64,000 nucleotides of DNA from UBA7672 sp965229115 (GCA_965229115.1 CBDDIR010000003.1:2232001-2296000); one strand, 5' to 3'; shown: positions 33,365 to 43,876, counted from the stretch's first letter. The notes: generated by a model from the sequence alone, not told the origin. Made by a program: numbers and translations.

Positions 33365-33550
33365 AGTGGCCTCCCGGCTCCAATTCGACCGACCAACGTG
33401 CCGGGATCGAAACTGGTTCCGGTAGCGGGCTTCGGGAGGTCAAACCGGGCGTATTCCGGCCACTTCTGGTTCGATTTGGGCCAGATTCGGGACTATTTGG
33501 GTGGGGCTTGCGCAGGATCGCGGCGGCGCCTATTCCCCCGTGATCCGCGG

Positions 33551-33625
33551 GCCGCGTTAGCTCAGCGGTAGAGCAGCGGTTTTGTAAACCGAAGGTCGGG
33601 GGTTCAATCCCCTCACGCGGCACCA
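33551..33625 (+). tRNA. tRNA-Thr (anticodon TGT)
   Basis: Starts GCCGCGTTAGCTCAGC and ends CACGCGGCACCA with CCA encoded. The acceptor stem GCCGCGT/ACGCGGC is perfect; the D-arm is GCTCAGCGGTAGAGC, the anticodon loop TTTGTAA with TGT, and the T-arm GGGGGTTCAATCCCC. 75 nt. Confidence 0.96.
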
Positions 33626-33774
33626 CGCCTAGTATTCCTGTCACACGGCATTCAGCCGGTTGACGGAACAACTCCCACTTTTTCAGCAGCTTCCGGCTTT
33701 ACCTCCCTATCGCGCGTCTGCGCACGCGATAATGTGATCCGATAAGAAATGGGCTGGGGACTCAGGAGGACGTC

Positions 33775-36700
33775 GTGGGGACGAACAGCATCTGGCGCGG
33801 GCTTTCGCTTGCGGCGGCGGGGATTGTTGCAGCTTTAGCCCTTCAGGCGTGCGGAGGGCCCGGCAAAGGCAGCGACGCAGCAGTCGTCATCGGCAAGGAC
33901 CAGGGTCCACAGCTTGAGACGCGACGGGCGGATGCAGCGCGGGCCGGCGCCGACTCCAAGGAGTTCGCTTTCGTCCGCTATGCGATCGACGTGTCGAAAG
34001 ACCTGCCGCGCGCTTGCCTCACCTTCTCCTCCACGCTCAATCCTTCGACCGACTACCGGCCGTTCCTCGACATGGGGAATGGTCCGCAGATCGCGCTGCA
34101 GACGGAAGGCGCGAACCTCTGCCTCGGTGGTCTGACATTCGGGACGGATCGCGAAATAAAGATCCGCTCCGGCCTGCCCGCCAATGATGGGCGCACGCTG
34201 CCGTTTGAAGAGACGGTTGGAATCTCGTTCGGCGATCGCCCGGCCTATGTTGGCTTCAAGGGCGATGGCGTGATCCTGCCGCGCATTGATGCGGATGGCC
34301 TGGGCCTCGAGACGGTGAACGTCGACAAGGTGAAGGTGACGATCTCGCGCATCACGGATCGCGCGCTGGCCTTCAAGACGATCACGCAAGGCTATTCGCA
34401 CAGCCAGGGCGGCTGGGGCTATATGGACTACAACTCGGAAGTCTATGACGTGGCCGAGCCGGTGTGGACCGGCGAGCTGGATACGCCGGCCTCGCCCAAC
34501 ACGGCGAAAACGACCGTCTTCCCGATCGCCAAGGCTGTGCCGAAGCTGAAGCCAGGCGCTTACTTCGTCGAGCTGGACCAGTTGAGCGCATCGAGTGAGG
34601 TGCCGAACAATGCGGCCCGCGCCAAGCGCTGGCTGGTGATCACCGACCTCGCCCTTACGACCTACACCGGCAATGACGGCATGTCCGCGACGGTGCGTTC
34701 GCTGCAGTCGGCCAAGCCGGTTTCCGGCGTGAAGCTGGAGCTGGTGGCGCGCAACAACGAGATCCTGGCGCGTGGGGACAGCGATGGCACGGGCCGCGTG
34801 AACTTCTCCGGCCCGATCATGCGTGGCGAAGGCAATGTCTCGCCGCGCATGCTGATGGCGTATGCGCCCAATGGCGACTTCGCGATCCTCGATCTCGACC
34901 GCTCGCCGGTTGACCTGACAGAGCGCGACATTGGCGGGCGTGCGCCTGCACAGGCGGCCGACGCCTTCATGTACACCGAGCGCGGCGTCTATCGCCCCGG
35001 CGAGAAGGTGTTCATCACCTCGCTGATCCGCGATGCGGCGGCCAACTCGGCCAGCAACCGTCCCGGCTCGGTTATCGTCTATGGCCCGAACGGGCTGGAA
35101 GCCGGTCGCGTGCGTTTCAAGGACGCGAAGAAATCCAACGGCGCGATCACCTATGAGTTCGATGTTCCGAAGACGGCTGCGCGCGGCAGCTGGCGGATTT
35201 CGACCGAGGTGGATGGCGTTGGCGTCATCGGCGGACAGAGCTTCTCGGTTGAGGACTTCGTTCCGCAACGCATCGCGCTCGACCTGACGGCGGACGACAA
35301 GACGCCGATGCGGGCGAACGAGACGCGCCCGATCACGGCCAATGTGCGCTTCCTCTACGGGGCGCCGGGCGCTGATCTGCCGGTTGAAGGCAATGTGCGC
35401 GTCGAGACGGACCAGAACCCGTTCCCGGATCTGAAGGGCTTCGTGTTCGGCCGTCACAATGAAGAGTTCCGTGAGTCGACCTTCGATCTCGCTGCGGCGA
35501 CGACGGATGCAACGGGCCGGGCGGTGATCTCGCTTGATCCGCGTGCGGCCGATAACGCCACCTCGTCCCGCCCGCTGCGCCTGCGCGCGGTGGTGTCGGC
35601 GATCGAGCCGGGCGGACGGGCGGTTCGGGATGATGTGCGCGTCTCGTATCGTCCGGAAGCGCGCTATGTCGGCGTGAAGCCGGCGTTTGACGATCGGTCG
35701 TCGAAGGAAGGCGAAGCGGCGAGCTTTGAAGTCGTGTCGGTGGATCGCACCGGCGCGCTGAAGGCGGCGACGCTGAACTGGCGCCTTGTCCGCATCGACT
35801 GGAAATATGACTGGTATCGCGCCGATGGCGGCGACTGGCAGTGGCGCCAGTCTCGCCGGGTTGTCGAACTCGAAACCGGCAATCTGAAGGTCGGCGAAGG
35901 CCAGCGCGGCACGCTGAAGACGCGCCAGCTCGATTACGGCGATTTCGAACTCTACATCACCGAGGAAGCCAATGGCGGGGAGGCTTCCTATGCCTTCTGG
36001 TCTGGCTGGGGCGGCCAGCCGGTCGATGGCGTGGAAGCGCCGGACCGCGTGCGCGTGCAGGTGCCTGAGAACCTGCCCGGCATTGGCAATGATGTGGATG
36101 TGACGATCGTTGCGCCCTACGCGGGCGAAGCGGAAATCGTGGTCGCGTCGGAGAACGTCATCACCTCGCGCACCATTACGGTGAAGGCGAATGAAGGCAC
36201 GCGCGTGAAGCTGCCGGTCACCAAGGCCTGGGGCGCTGGCGCTTATGTCATGGCGACGGTTTATACGCCGCGCGATGCCGTGAAGACGCCGAAGCCGCGG
36301 CGCGCTGTGGGCGTTGCCCACATCGCTGTCGACACCAAGCCGCGGACGTTCGCGCTTGAGCTGACGGCGCCTGCTGTCCAGCGGCCGAACACCAAGATGA
36401 CGGTGAACATCGCGGCCAAAGGCCCGAGCGATGATGCCTATGTGCAGCTGATGGCGGTGGACGAGGGCATCCTCCTCCTCACCGGCTTCAAGTCGCCTGA
36501 TCCGGTCGACTACTTCTTCGGCAAGCGCCGTCTGGGCGTTGAGCTGCGCGACGATTATGGCCGCCTGCTCGACCCCAACCAGGGCGCGGCCGGCAATATC
36601 CGTCAGGGCGGCGACCAGATTGGCGGCGCTGGACTGACCGTTGTGCCGACGCAGTCGGTGGTGATGGTGTCGCAACCGGTGAAGCTGAGCGGCGGCAAGG

Positions 36701-38682
36701 CGGCGATCACGTTCGATGTGCCGGCGTTCAATGGCGAACTGCGGCTGATGGCTGTGGCCTGGTCGAACTCGGGTGTTGGCGGCGCATCGAAGCCGGTGAC
36801 CGTGCGCGATCAGGTGCCGGCGCTTATGGCTCTGCCGCGCTTCCTTGCGCCGGGAGACACGGCGACAGCGACGCTGACGCTGGACAACGTTGAAGGCGCT
36901 GCTGGCGCCTACAACGCGGCGATCCAGGCTTCGGCGCCTGTGCGTGCGGTGACGGGCAACCTGTCGGCCAATCTCAACAAGGGCCAGCGCAGCGACATCG
37001 ACACGACATTCTCGGCTTCGTCCGAGGGTATCTCGAACGTGTCGTTCAACGTGACGGGCCCGAGCAACTACTCGGTGCAACGGACCTATCCGATCCAGAC
37101 GCGCTCTGCGTGGATGCCGGCGAGCTATGTGCGCCGGACGACCATTCCGGCGGGCGGAACGTTTGCTCCGGATGCGGGCTCGCTGGGCTCGTTCGTGCCG
37201 GGGTCGGGCTATGTGCAGGTGTCGTTCTCGCCCATCCCGATGGATGCGGCGGCGCTGTATGACTCGCTCGACCAGTATCCGTATGGATGCACCGAGCAGA
37301 TCACCAGCCGCGCTCTGCCGCTGCTATACGCCAACCAGATCGCGGCGCTGGCCGGGCGCAAGACGCCGGGCGACATGCGTGCGCAGATCCAGGACGCTGT
37401 CTCGACCCTGCTGAACCGGCAGGGCGCGGATGGCGCGATTGGTCTGTGGCGCACGGGCGATGCGCTCTCGACGCCGTGGCTGGGCGCCTATGCGACGGAC
37501 TTCCTGTTCCGCGCCAAGGCTGCCGGCTTCGTTGTTCCGGATGCGGCGCTGGATAAGGCTTATGACGCGCTTGAGGAGTTTGCGGTTCGCGAGAACCGTT
37601 ATGCCTCCAGCTATGACTTCGAAGTCTATGAGAGCCGCTACACCAACGACACGCAGCAGAAGCTGATGGATCGTTCGGTGGCTTATGCGGCTTACGTGCT
37701 GGCCAAGGCCGGGCGCATGGACAAGTCGCGTCTGCGCTATCTGCACGACGACCGGCTGAGCCGCATTGCGGACCCGCTGTCCAAGGCGCAGATCGCGGCG
37801 GCGCTCTACATGATCGGCGACAATGCCCGTTCGAAGTCTGCCTTCGATCAGGCGGAAGCTGCGATCGGCTACACCAATACGGGCGACTGGTATCAGACGT
37901 CGCGTCGCGACCTCGCCGGCGTGCTCGCGCTGGCGCAGGAAGCCAAGCAGACCGACCGCGTGCGGCGCCTGTCGCAGCGCGTGGCGCAGGACCTGCCGGA
38001 GCCGGATCGCCTGACGACGCAGGAGAAGGCCTTCCTTCTTCTCGCCGCCAACGCGCTTTCGGGCGGACAGGCCGCGGTGAATGTCGCGGTGCAGGGCCAG
38101 CCGGAAGCTGTCTCGGCGGGCGTCTACAAGATGCGTGATGCGCAGATGCGGACGCCGCCGGTGTTCACGAACCGGGGTCAGGGCCAGTTGTGGGTGACGG
38201 CAGTGTCGCGCGGCTCGCCCGCTTCGGCGCCGCCGCCGGCCGCCGATGGCATGACGGCGATCAAGCAGCTGTGGACGCCGGGCGGTCAAGCGATTGACGG
38301 CACGAGCTTCCGCCAGGGCGACCGCCTGATCGTTGCGATCAGCGTGGGCGGCTCGGAAATGCGGAAAGTGCCGCTGGTGGTGGCTGATCTCCTGCCGGCC
38401 GGCTTCGAGATCGAAGCTGTGCTGCGGCCAGAAGATGCCGGCGCCAACGGGCCGTATCGTTTCCTCGGCACGCTGGTTGCGCTGAACATCGCCGAGGCGC
38501 GGGATGACCGCTTCGTGGCGGCGTGGGACCTCTACGACCAGAAGCGCGAGACTGTGGCCTACATGGTTCGCGTGGTGACGCCTGGCACGTTCACGATGCC
38601 GGGCGTGGTCGCCGAAGACATGTACAAGCCGGACACCTACGCCCGCACGGTCTCGCGGACGATCACGGTTGCGAAACGGTAG
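33775..38682 (+). CDS. Bacterial alpha-2-macroglobulin family lipoprotein
   Basis: Periplasmic protease trap of 1635 residues, close in length to E. coli YfhM (1653). It has a lipoprotein signal (LALQACGG) and a series of macroglobulin beta domains; PGEKVFITSLIRD and YTERGVYRPGEKVFI are the typical MG motif. The thioester segment PYGCTEQITSRALPLLYANQ (CxEQ, about residue 1165) is followed by an alpha/alpha-toroid thioester domain and a C-terminal receptor-like domain. GTG 33775 has a strong AGGAGGA 6 nt upstream. The next gene, 43 nt on, is pbpC: the conserved pairing in which the inhibitor is thought to protect cells when PBP1C repairs a breached wall. Confidence 0.95.
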   Translation: MGTNSIWRGLSLAAAGIVAALALQACGGPGKGSDAAVVIGKDQGPQLETRRADAARAGADSKEFAFVRYAIDVSKDLPRACLTFSSTLNPSTDYRPFLDMGNGPQIALQTEGANLCLGGLTFGTDREIKIRSGLPANDGRTLPFEETVGISFGDRPAYVGFKGDGVILPRIDADGLGLETVNVDKVKVTISRITDRALAFKTITQGYSHSQGGWGYMDYNSEVYDVAEPVWTGELDTPASPNTAKTTVFPIAKAVPKLKPGAYFVELDQLSASSEVPNNAARAKRWLVITDLALTTYTGNDGMSATVRSLQSAKPVSGVKLELVARNNEILARGDSDGTGRVNFSGPIMRGEGNVSPRMLMAYAPNGDFAILDLDRSPVDLTERDIGGRAPAQAADAFMYTERGVYRPGEKVFITSLIRDAAANSASNRPGSVIVYGPNGLEAGRVRFKDAKKSNGAITYEFDVPKTAARGSWRISTEVDGVGVIGGQSFSVEDFVPQRIALDLTADDKTPMRANETRPITANVRFLYGAPGADLPVEGNVRVETDQNPFPDLKGFVFGRHNEEFRESTFDLAAATTDATGRAVISLDPRAADNATSSRPLRLRAVVSAIEPGGRAVRDDVRVSYRPEARYVGVKPAFDDRSSKEGEAASFEVVSVDRTGALKAATLNWRLVRIDWKYDWYRADGGDWQWRQSRRVVELETGNLKVGEGQRGTLKTRQLDYGDFELYITEEANGGEASYAFWSGWGGQPVDGVEAPDRVRVQVPENLPGIGNDVDVTIVAPYAGEAEIVVASENVITSRTITVKANEGTRVKLPVTKAWGAGAYVMATVYTPRDAVKTPKPRRAVGVAHIAVDTKPRTFALELTAPAVQRPNTKMTVNIAAKGPSDDAYVQLMAVDEGILLLTGFKSPDPVDYFFGKRRLGVELRDDYGRLLDPNQGAAGNIRQGGDQIGGAGLTVVPTQSVVMVSQPVKLSGGKAAITFDVPAFNGELRLMAVAWSNSGVGGASKPVTVRDQVPALMALPRFLAPGDTATATLTLDNVEGAAGAYNAAIQASAPVRAVTGNLSANLNKGQRSDIDTTFSASSEGISNVSFNVTGPSNYSVQRTYPIQTRSAWMPASYVRRTTIPAGGTFAPDAGSLGSFVPGSGYVQVSFSPIPMDAAALYDSLDQYPYGCTEQITSRALPLLYANQIAALAGRKTPGDMRAQIQDAVSTLLNRQGADGAIGLWRTGDALSTPWLGAYATDFLFRAKAAGFVVPDAALDKAYDALEEFAVRENRYASSYDFEVYESRYTNDTQQKLMDRSVAYAAYVLAKAGRMDKSRLRYLHDDRLSRIADPLSKAQIAAALYMIGDNARSKSAFDQAEAAIGYTNTGDWYQTSRRDLAGVLALAQEAKQTDRVRRLSQRVAQDLPEPDRLTTQEKAFLLLAANALSGGQAAVNVAVQGQPEAVSAGVYKMRDAQMRTPPVFTNRGQGQLWVTAVSRGSPASAPPPAADGMTAIKQLWTPGGQAIDGTSFRQGDRLIVAISVGGSEMRKVPLVVADLLPAGFEIEAVLRPEDAGANGPYRFLGTLVALNIAEARDDRFVAAWDLYDQKRETVAYMVRVVTPGTFTMPGVVAEDMYKPDTYARTVSRTITVAKR

Positions 38683-38725
38683 TTATGAGCAGCGTTAGGC
38701 CAGTTGCGGCGGGGCGGGGTTCGCG

Positions 38726-40855
38726 ATGAGCGAAGCCGCCTTGCCGCGCTGGCGCGTCGCGTTGCGTTCTCTCAATCCGCGCAACTGGTGGTGGCCGGCG
38801 GAGTGGTGGCGCAGGGCTGCGCTGGTCGTGCTGTATGTGTTGCTGCCGCTGATGGCGGTGGACTTCTTCTTTCCGCCGCCGCTGAAGCGTTTCCAGGAAG
38901 TCTCCGGCGTGGTGATGGACCGGCGCGGGGCTGTGTTGCGCGTGTTTCCGGTCGATGACGGCAAGTGGCGCATGCGTGCGCATGTCGAGGAGCTGGATCC
39001 GGACTTTATCTCCGCGCTAATGGCGTATGAAGACAAGCGCTTCATGAGCCATGGCGGTGTGGATTTCACGGCGCTGACGCGGGCGGCCGGGTCGCTGGTG
39101 ACATCCGGGCGGATCGTGTCGGGCGGGTCGACGATTACGATGCAGACGGCGCGCCTGCTGGAGCCGCGGCCGCGGAATGTCGGCTCGAAGCTGATCGAGG
39201 CGTTCCGGGCGTGGCAGCTTGAGCGGCGGTATTCGAAGGAAGAGATCCTCGAGCTCTATCTGACGCTCGCGCCTTATGGCGGCAACCTCGAGGGCGTGCG
39301 GGCGGCTTCGTGGGCTTACTTCGGGCGCGAGCCGGATAACCTGTCGCCGGACCAGATCGCGATGCTGATCGCTCTGCCGCAATCGCCCGAGGCGCGGCGG
39401 CCGGACCTGCGGCCGCAGGCGGCGATCGTGGCGCGCGAGCGTGTGCTGATGCGGCTGGCGGATCAGGGATTGTTCCAGAAGGACCTCGCGGCGGAGTCGG
39501 CCGACTATCCGGCGCCGCAGCGCCGCGACTTCCCGACCGTGGCGTGGCACGCGTCGGAAGAGGCGCTGAAGCGGGCGCGCGATCCGGACAATATCGAGAC
39601 GACGCTGGACCTCGCCCTGCAGAAGGAAGTGGAGCAGCTGGCCAAGCGTGCGGCGGGGACTTCGCGCGATGGCGTGCAGGTGGCGATCATGGTGGTGGAC
39701 ATCGCCAGCCGCGAAGTACGCGCGGCGGCGGGCTCGTCCACGCGTGCGGCGGCTGGCGGGTGGATCGATCTTACCAATCGTCCGCGCTCGCCTGGCTCAA
39801 CTCTGAAGCCGTTCATCTATGGCATGGCGTTCGACGATGGCGTGGCCTCGCCCGATACACGGATCGCGGATGCGCCGCGCAGGTTTGCAACCTATCGGCC
39901 GGATAACTTTGACCGGACGTTCCGGGGCGATGTGACGGTTGCGCAAGCGCTGCAGCACTCGCTCAACGTTCCGGCGGTGGCGGCGCTGGATGCGGTGGGT
40001 GCGCAACGGTTTGCGGCGGCGTTGTCGTTTGCGGGCGCTGATCTCTCCATGCCGCTGACGGGCGATGAGGATGCGGGTCTGGCGATCGCTCTGGGCGGCG
40101 CGGGCATGACGGTGCGCGATGTGGCGCTGCTCTATGCGGCGCTCGGCGATCATGGGCGCGCGTTGCCGCTGCACTGGCTGAAGTCTGAGACCGAGGCGGC
40201 GCTGAAGACGCCGGAGAAAGCGACGCAGATCATGTCGGCGCAGTCGGCGCGGCAGATCGTGGACATTCTGGGATCTGCCCCTGCGCCTGAGGGACGGATG
40301 CCGGCGATGCTGACGCAGGAAGCGCCGGTGATCGCGTTCAAGACCGGTACGTCCTACGGCTTCCGCGATGCGTGGGCGGCGGGCACGGGCAATGGGCATG
40401 CGGTGGTGGTGTGGATTGGGCGTGCGGATTCCTCACCGCGCCCCGGCATCACGGGCCGCGATGCGGCGTTGCCGGTTCTGTTCGATGTCTATGATGCGGT
40501 GACGCGGATCACGCCGCGCCGGTCGTCTGGTCCGCCGCTTCGCGAGGAGATCGCGGGCAGTCATACGCCGCCGTCTGCGCTGGCGCGGTTCGAGCGGCAG
40601 AATGCGCCGCCGCAGATTCTCTTCCCGCCGGATGGCGCGGAAGTGTGGAAGGACGAGGAGCACACCTCCTTCGTGCTGGCGGCCGAGGGGCGGGGCAAGC
40701 TCGCCTGGTATGTCGATGGCAAGGCGCTGGCACGCAATGTGGCAGGCGACGCGGTGTGGCGTCCGAACGATCCGGGCTTCTATGAAGTGTTCGTGGTCGA
40801 CGATGCCGGTCGGTCGGCCAAGGCCCGCGTCCGCATCATGACGCCGGCGAGCTAG
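38726..40855 (+). CDS. pbpC: Penicillin-binding protein 1C
   Basis: Bifunctional peptidoglycan synthase, 709 residues, anchored by one N-terminal TM (about 33-50, LVVLYVLLPLMAVDFFF). The glycosyltransferase domain shows ALMAYEDKRFMSHGGVDF with the catalytic Glu, then GGSTITMQTARLL and APYGGNLEGVRAASWAYFG. The transpeptidase domain has the SxxK motif in SPGSTLKPFIYG, SLN in HSLNVPA, and KTGTSYGFRD. The C-terminal BiPBP_C domain starts near PPQILFPPDGAEV. Its partner alpha-2-macroglobulin gene lies directly upstream, so the two are probably co-transcribed. Confidence 0.95.
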   Translation: MSEAALPRWRVALRSLNPRNWWWPAEWWRRAALVVLYVLLPLMAVDFFFPPPLKRFQEVSGVVMDRRGAVLRVFPVDDGKWRMRAHVEELDPDFISALMAYEDKRFMSHGGVDFTALTRAAGSLVTSGRIVSGGSTITMQTARLLEPRPRNVGSKLIEAFRAWQLERRYSKEEILELYLTLAPYGGNLEGVRAASWAYFGREPDNLSPDQIAMLIALPQSPEARRPDLRPQAAIVARERVLMRLADQGLFQKDLAAESADYPAPQRRDFPTVAWHASEEALKRARDPDNIETTLDLALQKEVEQLAKRAAGTSRDGVQVAIMVVDIASREVRAAAGSSTRAAAGGWIDLTNRPRSPGSTLKPFIYGMAFDDGVASPDTRIADAPRRFATYRPDNFDRTFRGDVTVAQALQHSLNVPAVAALDAVGAQRFAAALSFAGADLSMPLTGDEDAGLAIALGGAGMTVRDVALLYAALGDHGRALPLHWLKSETEAALKTPEKATQIMSAQSARQIVDILGSAPAPEGRMPAMLTQEAPVIAFKTGTSYGFRDAWAAGTGNGHAVVVWIGRADSSPRPGITGRDAALPVLFDVYDAVTRITPRRSSGPPLREEIAGSHTPPSALARFERQNAPPQILFPPDGAEVWKDEEHTSFVLAAEGRGKLAWYVDGKALARNVAGDAVWRPNDPGFYEVFVVDDAGRSAKARVRIMTPAS

Positions 40856-40864
40856 ATCGCCGCG

Positions 40865-42217
40865 CTAGCGCGTCAGCTTCTGAACCAGTTCGTTTGTGAC
40901 GATGGCGCGGCGTCCGCCCGCGATGAGATCGTCGACCATCGCCTTTGGCAGGCTGACCGCCGTGGGCGCAGCACCAAGGCGTTCGAACTGATCCGGCGGC
41001 AGATCGGCGAACGAGATCGTGTCGAAGCTGAATTGCACATCGCGGCAATCCCAGCCTTCGCCTGCGCCGAGGTTGCGCGCTTCTTCCGGGGTCAGCGTGC
41101 AGCGCCAGGCGATCAGATCACGCTGCCAGTCGGCTAGCACGCTGCCGAAGGCATCGCTGGCGGCGCGCTTGGGCGCGTTGATCGAGGCGCTGAGCAAGGC
41201 AGCGGCAAGTTGGACACCATCAGGACCTTCCGGCCGCATCGGCCAGGTGTCGGTCACATACGGCTCGGAGTTCACGAGCAGAAACGCCATCCTGCGGATC
41301 TTCACCGCATCACGCGCGGAGTAAGGTCCGTAGGGCTTGCCTGCGGCGCGCCGGATGGTGACGAGGCTGGAGAGGCCGAAATTGTCGGCGACGCCGCCAT
41401 CGGTGAGATGCAGATACTTCATGCGATTGGGATCGCGATACGCCTCGAAGGCAATCGCCGTCTCGCGCAGCAAGGTGGGCGAGGTGCGTTCACGCTTGGC
41501 TGTTTCCACCCAGTCAGGCATCGGCGCGGGGCATTCGCCCTCCGGCAATTTCACGACGATCGGACGGAAGACCGCCGGAACCGACATGGATGCTGCAACC
41601 GCGTCCGCTATACGGACCGATCCGAGATCGCTGCAGATCGCCTGGAAGTACGGCGCGGCGAATGCGAACGGCGTCGAATTGTAGAGATCGGCTGCGTTGA
41701 TGATGACGCGCGGATGATTGGTTAAGTCCTTCATCTGCGCGCCGGCATAGACTTCCGCATCGAGCCAGTTGGCCAGCTTGTCCGGCCCGTTGACGCCGCC
41801 CTGCATCAGGCGTTGCCAGTTGTCGAACGACATGACCTGTGTGTTGAGCTGGCTCTGCCAATCCTTGTCGAGCATGGCCGGGCGGAAGCCATCGAGGCCA
41901 GCGGCGCCATGCAGGCCGAACCATGCTGCGATGGTCGAGCCGCCGGACACGGACGTTACAAGATCGACCTTGTCGATCAGCGAGCGGCCATCAGGGCCTT
42001 TCATGTCGCGAAGTTGTAGCAATACGCCCAGCGAGAAGGATGCGGCGCGGGCGCCTCCGCCTGATAGCGCCAGCGCGATGGCGTCGCCGTCGACGCCCAG
42101 CTCGATTTCAACGGGCGGCGCGGGCGGCTCGGTCAGCGCGTGATTGATTGGGGTCGTATCCGGCGCGGACACGCAGGCCGTCAAAGACAAGGCTAGAGCG
42201 ATCGCGGCGAGACGCAT
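40865..42217 (-). CDS. Patatin-like phospholipase lipoprotein
   Basis: Lipid acyl hydrolase of 450 residues with a lipoprotein signal (LALSLTACVS). Patatin motifs: oxyanion loop ALSGGGARAASFSLGVL, nucleophile site TSVSGGSTIAAW (the first Gly of GxSxG is replaced by Ser), and the catalytic Asp in TDGGVADNFG. Since it is lipid-anchored in the envelope it would act on membrane lipids there. ATG 42217 is preferred over GTG 42229. Its stop is 10 nt from the convergent pbpC stop. Confidence 0.87.
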   Translation of the reverse strand: MRLAAIALALSLTACVSAPDTTPINHALTEPPAPPVEIELGVDGDAIALALSGGGARAASFSLGVLLQLRDMKGPDGRSLIDKVDLVTSVSGGSTIAAWFGLHGAAGLDGFRPAMLDKDWQSQLNTQVMSFDNWQRLMQGGVNGPDKLANWLDAEVYAGAQMKDLTNHPRVIINAADLYNSTPFAFAAPYFQAICSDLGSVRIADAVAASMSVPAVFRPIVVKLPEGECPAPMPDWVETAKRERTSPTLLRETAIAFEAYRDPNRMKYLHLTDGGVADNFGLSSLVTIRRAAGKPYGPYSARDAVKIRRMAFLLVNSEPYVTDTWPMRPEGPDGVQLAAALLSASINAPKRAASDAFGSVLADWQRDLIAWRCTLTPEEARNLGAGEGWDCRDVQFSFDTISFADLPPDQFERLGAAPTAVSLPKAMVDDLIAGGRRAIVTNELVQKLTR

Positions 42218-42283
42218 GGGACACCCCACTAATTCCCAGACCTTCGTTTTGGCCGAGATGGGCGGGATGTCCAGCTTGTACGT

Positions 42284-43876
42284 CTAACCCAGCGTCTTTC
42301 TCGCGCGCGAAACGAGGCGGAGCGTGGAGGGATCGCGCTGGCCGGGGTCATCGCCGGCGATGGCTTTGTCCAGCTGTTCGGCGAGCACCTTGCCGAGCTC
42401 GACGCCCCACTGGTCGAACGGGTTGATGCCCCAGAGGATGCCGGCAGCAAATGTGCGGTGCTCGTAGAGAGCGATCAGCGCGCCGGCGCTTTCGGGCGAG
42501 AGATCGTTGAGCAGAATTGTCGTCGAGCCGCGGCCGCCTTCCATGTGCATGTGAACGGACTGGGCCTTGGCCTTCTCGGGCGACATGCCTTTGGCGAGCA
42601 GTTCCTTCTCGGCTGCTTCACGGCTTCGGCCGCCGAGCAGGCCTTCGGCTTGCGCGAAGGCGTTGGCGAGCAGGGCTCGGCCACGGCCTTTATCGCCTGC
42701 GCCCGCGTTGAGAGCTGCGACGAACTCGATGGAGCTATCGCGCAGGCCTTGGTGCAGCAGCTGATGGAAGGAGTGCTGGCCAAGCGTGCCGACCGAGCCC
42801 CAGGTGATCGGCGCGGTGAGGCCAATGAGACCACCCGGCGCATCCGACACGTTCTTGCCGTTGGATTCCATTTCGAGCTGCTGGAGGAAGTCCGGCAGCT
42901 TGCGGAGGCGGTGTGCGTAGGCGAGCACGGTGCGGGTTGGCGCGCCGTCCTTGTTCGTGTGGCGGAAGACGTCGAGCATGGCGAGCTTGGCCGGTACGTT
43001 GGTCTCAAGCGGCGTGTCGCGGAAGTGCGCGTCCATTTCGGCAGCGCCCTTCAGGAAGCGGTTCCAGACATCGGCGCCGAGCGCGATCTGCAGCGACAGG
43101 CCGACCGACGACCAGACCGAGTAACGGCCGCCAACGCTCTCATCCATCGGGAAGATGCGGTCCTCGGCTGCGCCCCAGGCTTTCGCCTTGTCGGGCGCTG
43201 ATGAAACAGCGGCGAGGTGGTTGTTGGCTTCGGCCTCGCCCAGCGCCTTCACCAGCCATTCGCGGCCGAGCAGCGCGTTGGAGGCGGTCTCCGGCGTCTT
43301 GAAGGATTTGGAGACGACGAGAACGAGCGTGGTTTTGGGATCGAGATCGGCCGTCTGTTCGGCGAAGTCTTCCGGATCGACGTTGGCGACGAAGCGGATG
43401 TTCGGGCCGTTGGTGGCGTAGTCGCGCAGCGCGTCCCAGATCAGGCGGGGCCCAAGGTCCGAGCCGCCGATGCCGATGTGCAGGATGGTTTTCACGGTGA
43501 AGCCGAGGCCGCCGCTGGCGGCTTTCTTGGCGAAGACCGCGGCCTTCTCGGCTTCGCGCGCCATGGCTTCGGCGGCTGGAATACCTTTGCCGTTGCCGCG
43601 CAGCGCCCAGTGGAGTGCCGGACGGTGTTCGGAAACGTTGACGATCTCACCCGCGAACAGCGCGCGGATCTTGTCCTTCAGGCCCCGCTCGGCGGCCAGG
43701 GACTGGAGGGCGGCAAGGGCTGCCTCGTCGATCAATTGCTTGCCGACGTCGGCTTCCAGATGAGGGGCAGCCCAGATGAAGGCGTCCAGATTGGCGCGCT
43801 TGGCGGTCTCCTGCAGGGGGATCGCGGTCAGGCGGGTGTATTCGGCCTGGACGGTTTTCCAGCTGGAGAGCGTCAT
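42284..43876 (-). CDS. pgi: Glucose-6-phosphate isomerase
   Basis: Interconverts glucose-6-phosphate and fructose-6-phosphate. 530 residues, normal length. Signatures are HIGIGGSDLGPRLIWDAL, DPKTTLVLVVSKSFKTPET (phosphate-binding SxSKSFxTxET), the catalytic-Glu region ESNGKNVSD, GSVGTLGQHSFHQLLHQG, and the PGI signature 2 NPFDQWGVELGKVLAEQL. ATG 43876 follows a GGAA site. The gene is monocistronic by spacing: 66 nt to the patatin gene start, and divergent from the cytochrome gene. Confidence 0.96.
   Translation of the reverse strand: MTLSSWKTVQAEYTRLTAIPLQETAKRANLDAFIWAAPHLEADVGKQLIDEAALAALQSLAAERGLKDKIRALFAGEIVNVSEHRPALHWALRGNGKGIPAAEAMAREAEKAAVFAKKAASGGLGFTVKTILHIGIGGSDLGPRLIWDALRDYATNGPNIRFVANVDPEDFAEQTADLDPKTTLVLVVSKSFKTPETASNALLGREWLVKALGEAEANNHLAAVSSAPDKAKAWGAAEDRIFPMDESVGGRYSVWSSVGLSLQIALGADVWNRFLKGAAEMDAHFRDTPLETNVPAKLAMLDVFRHTNKDGAPTRTVLAYAHRLRKLPDFLQQLEMESNGKNVSDAPGGLIGLTAPITWGSVGTLGQHSFHQLLHQGLRDSSIEFVAALNAGAGDKGRGRALLANAFAQAEGLLGGRSREAAEKELLAKGMSPEKAKAQSVHMHMEGGRGSTTILLNDLSPESAGALIALYEHRTFAAGILWGINPFDQWGVELGKVLAEQLDKAIAGDDPGQRDPSTLRLVSRARKTLG

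Noticed and set aside
33835..37080. 1081-codon minus-strand frame
   Set aside because: Mirror of the alpha-2-macroglobulin gene; composition dominated by Arg, His and Asp, as expected of an antisense shadow in GC-rich DNA.
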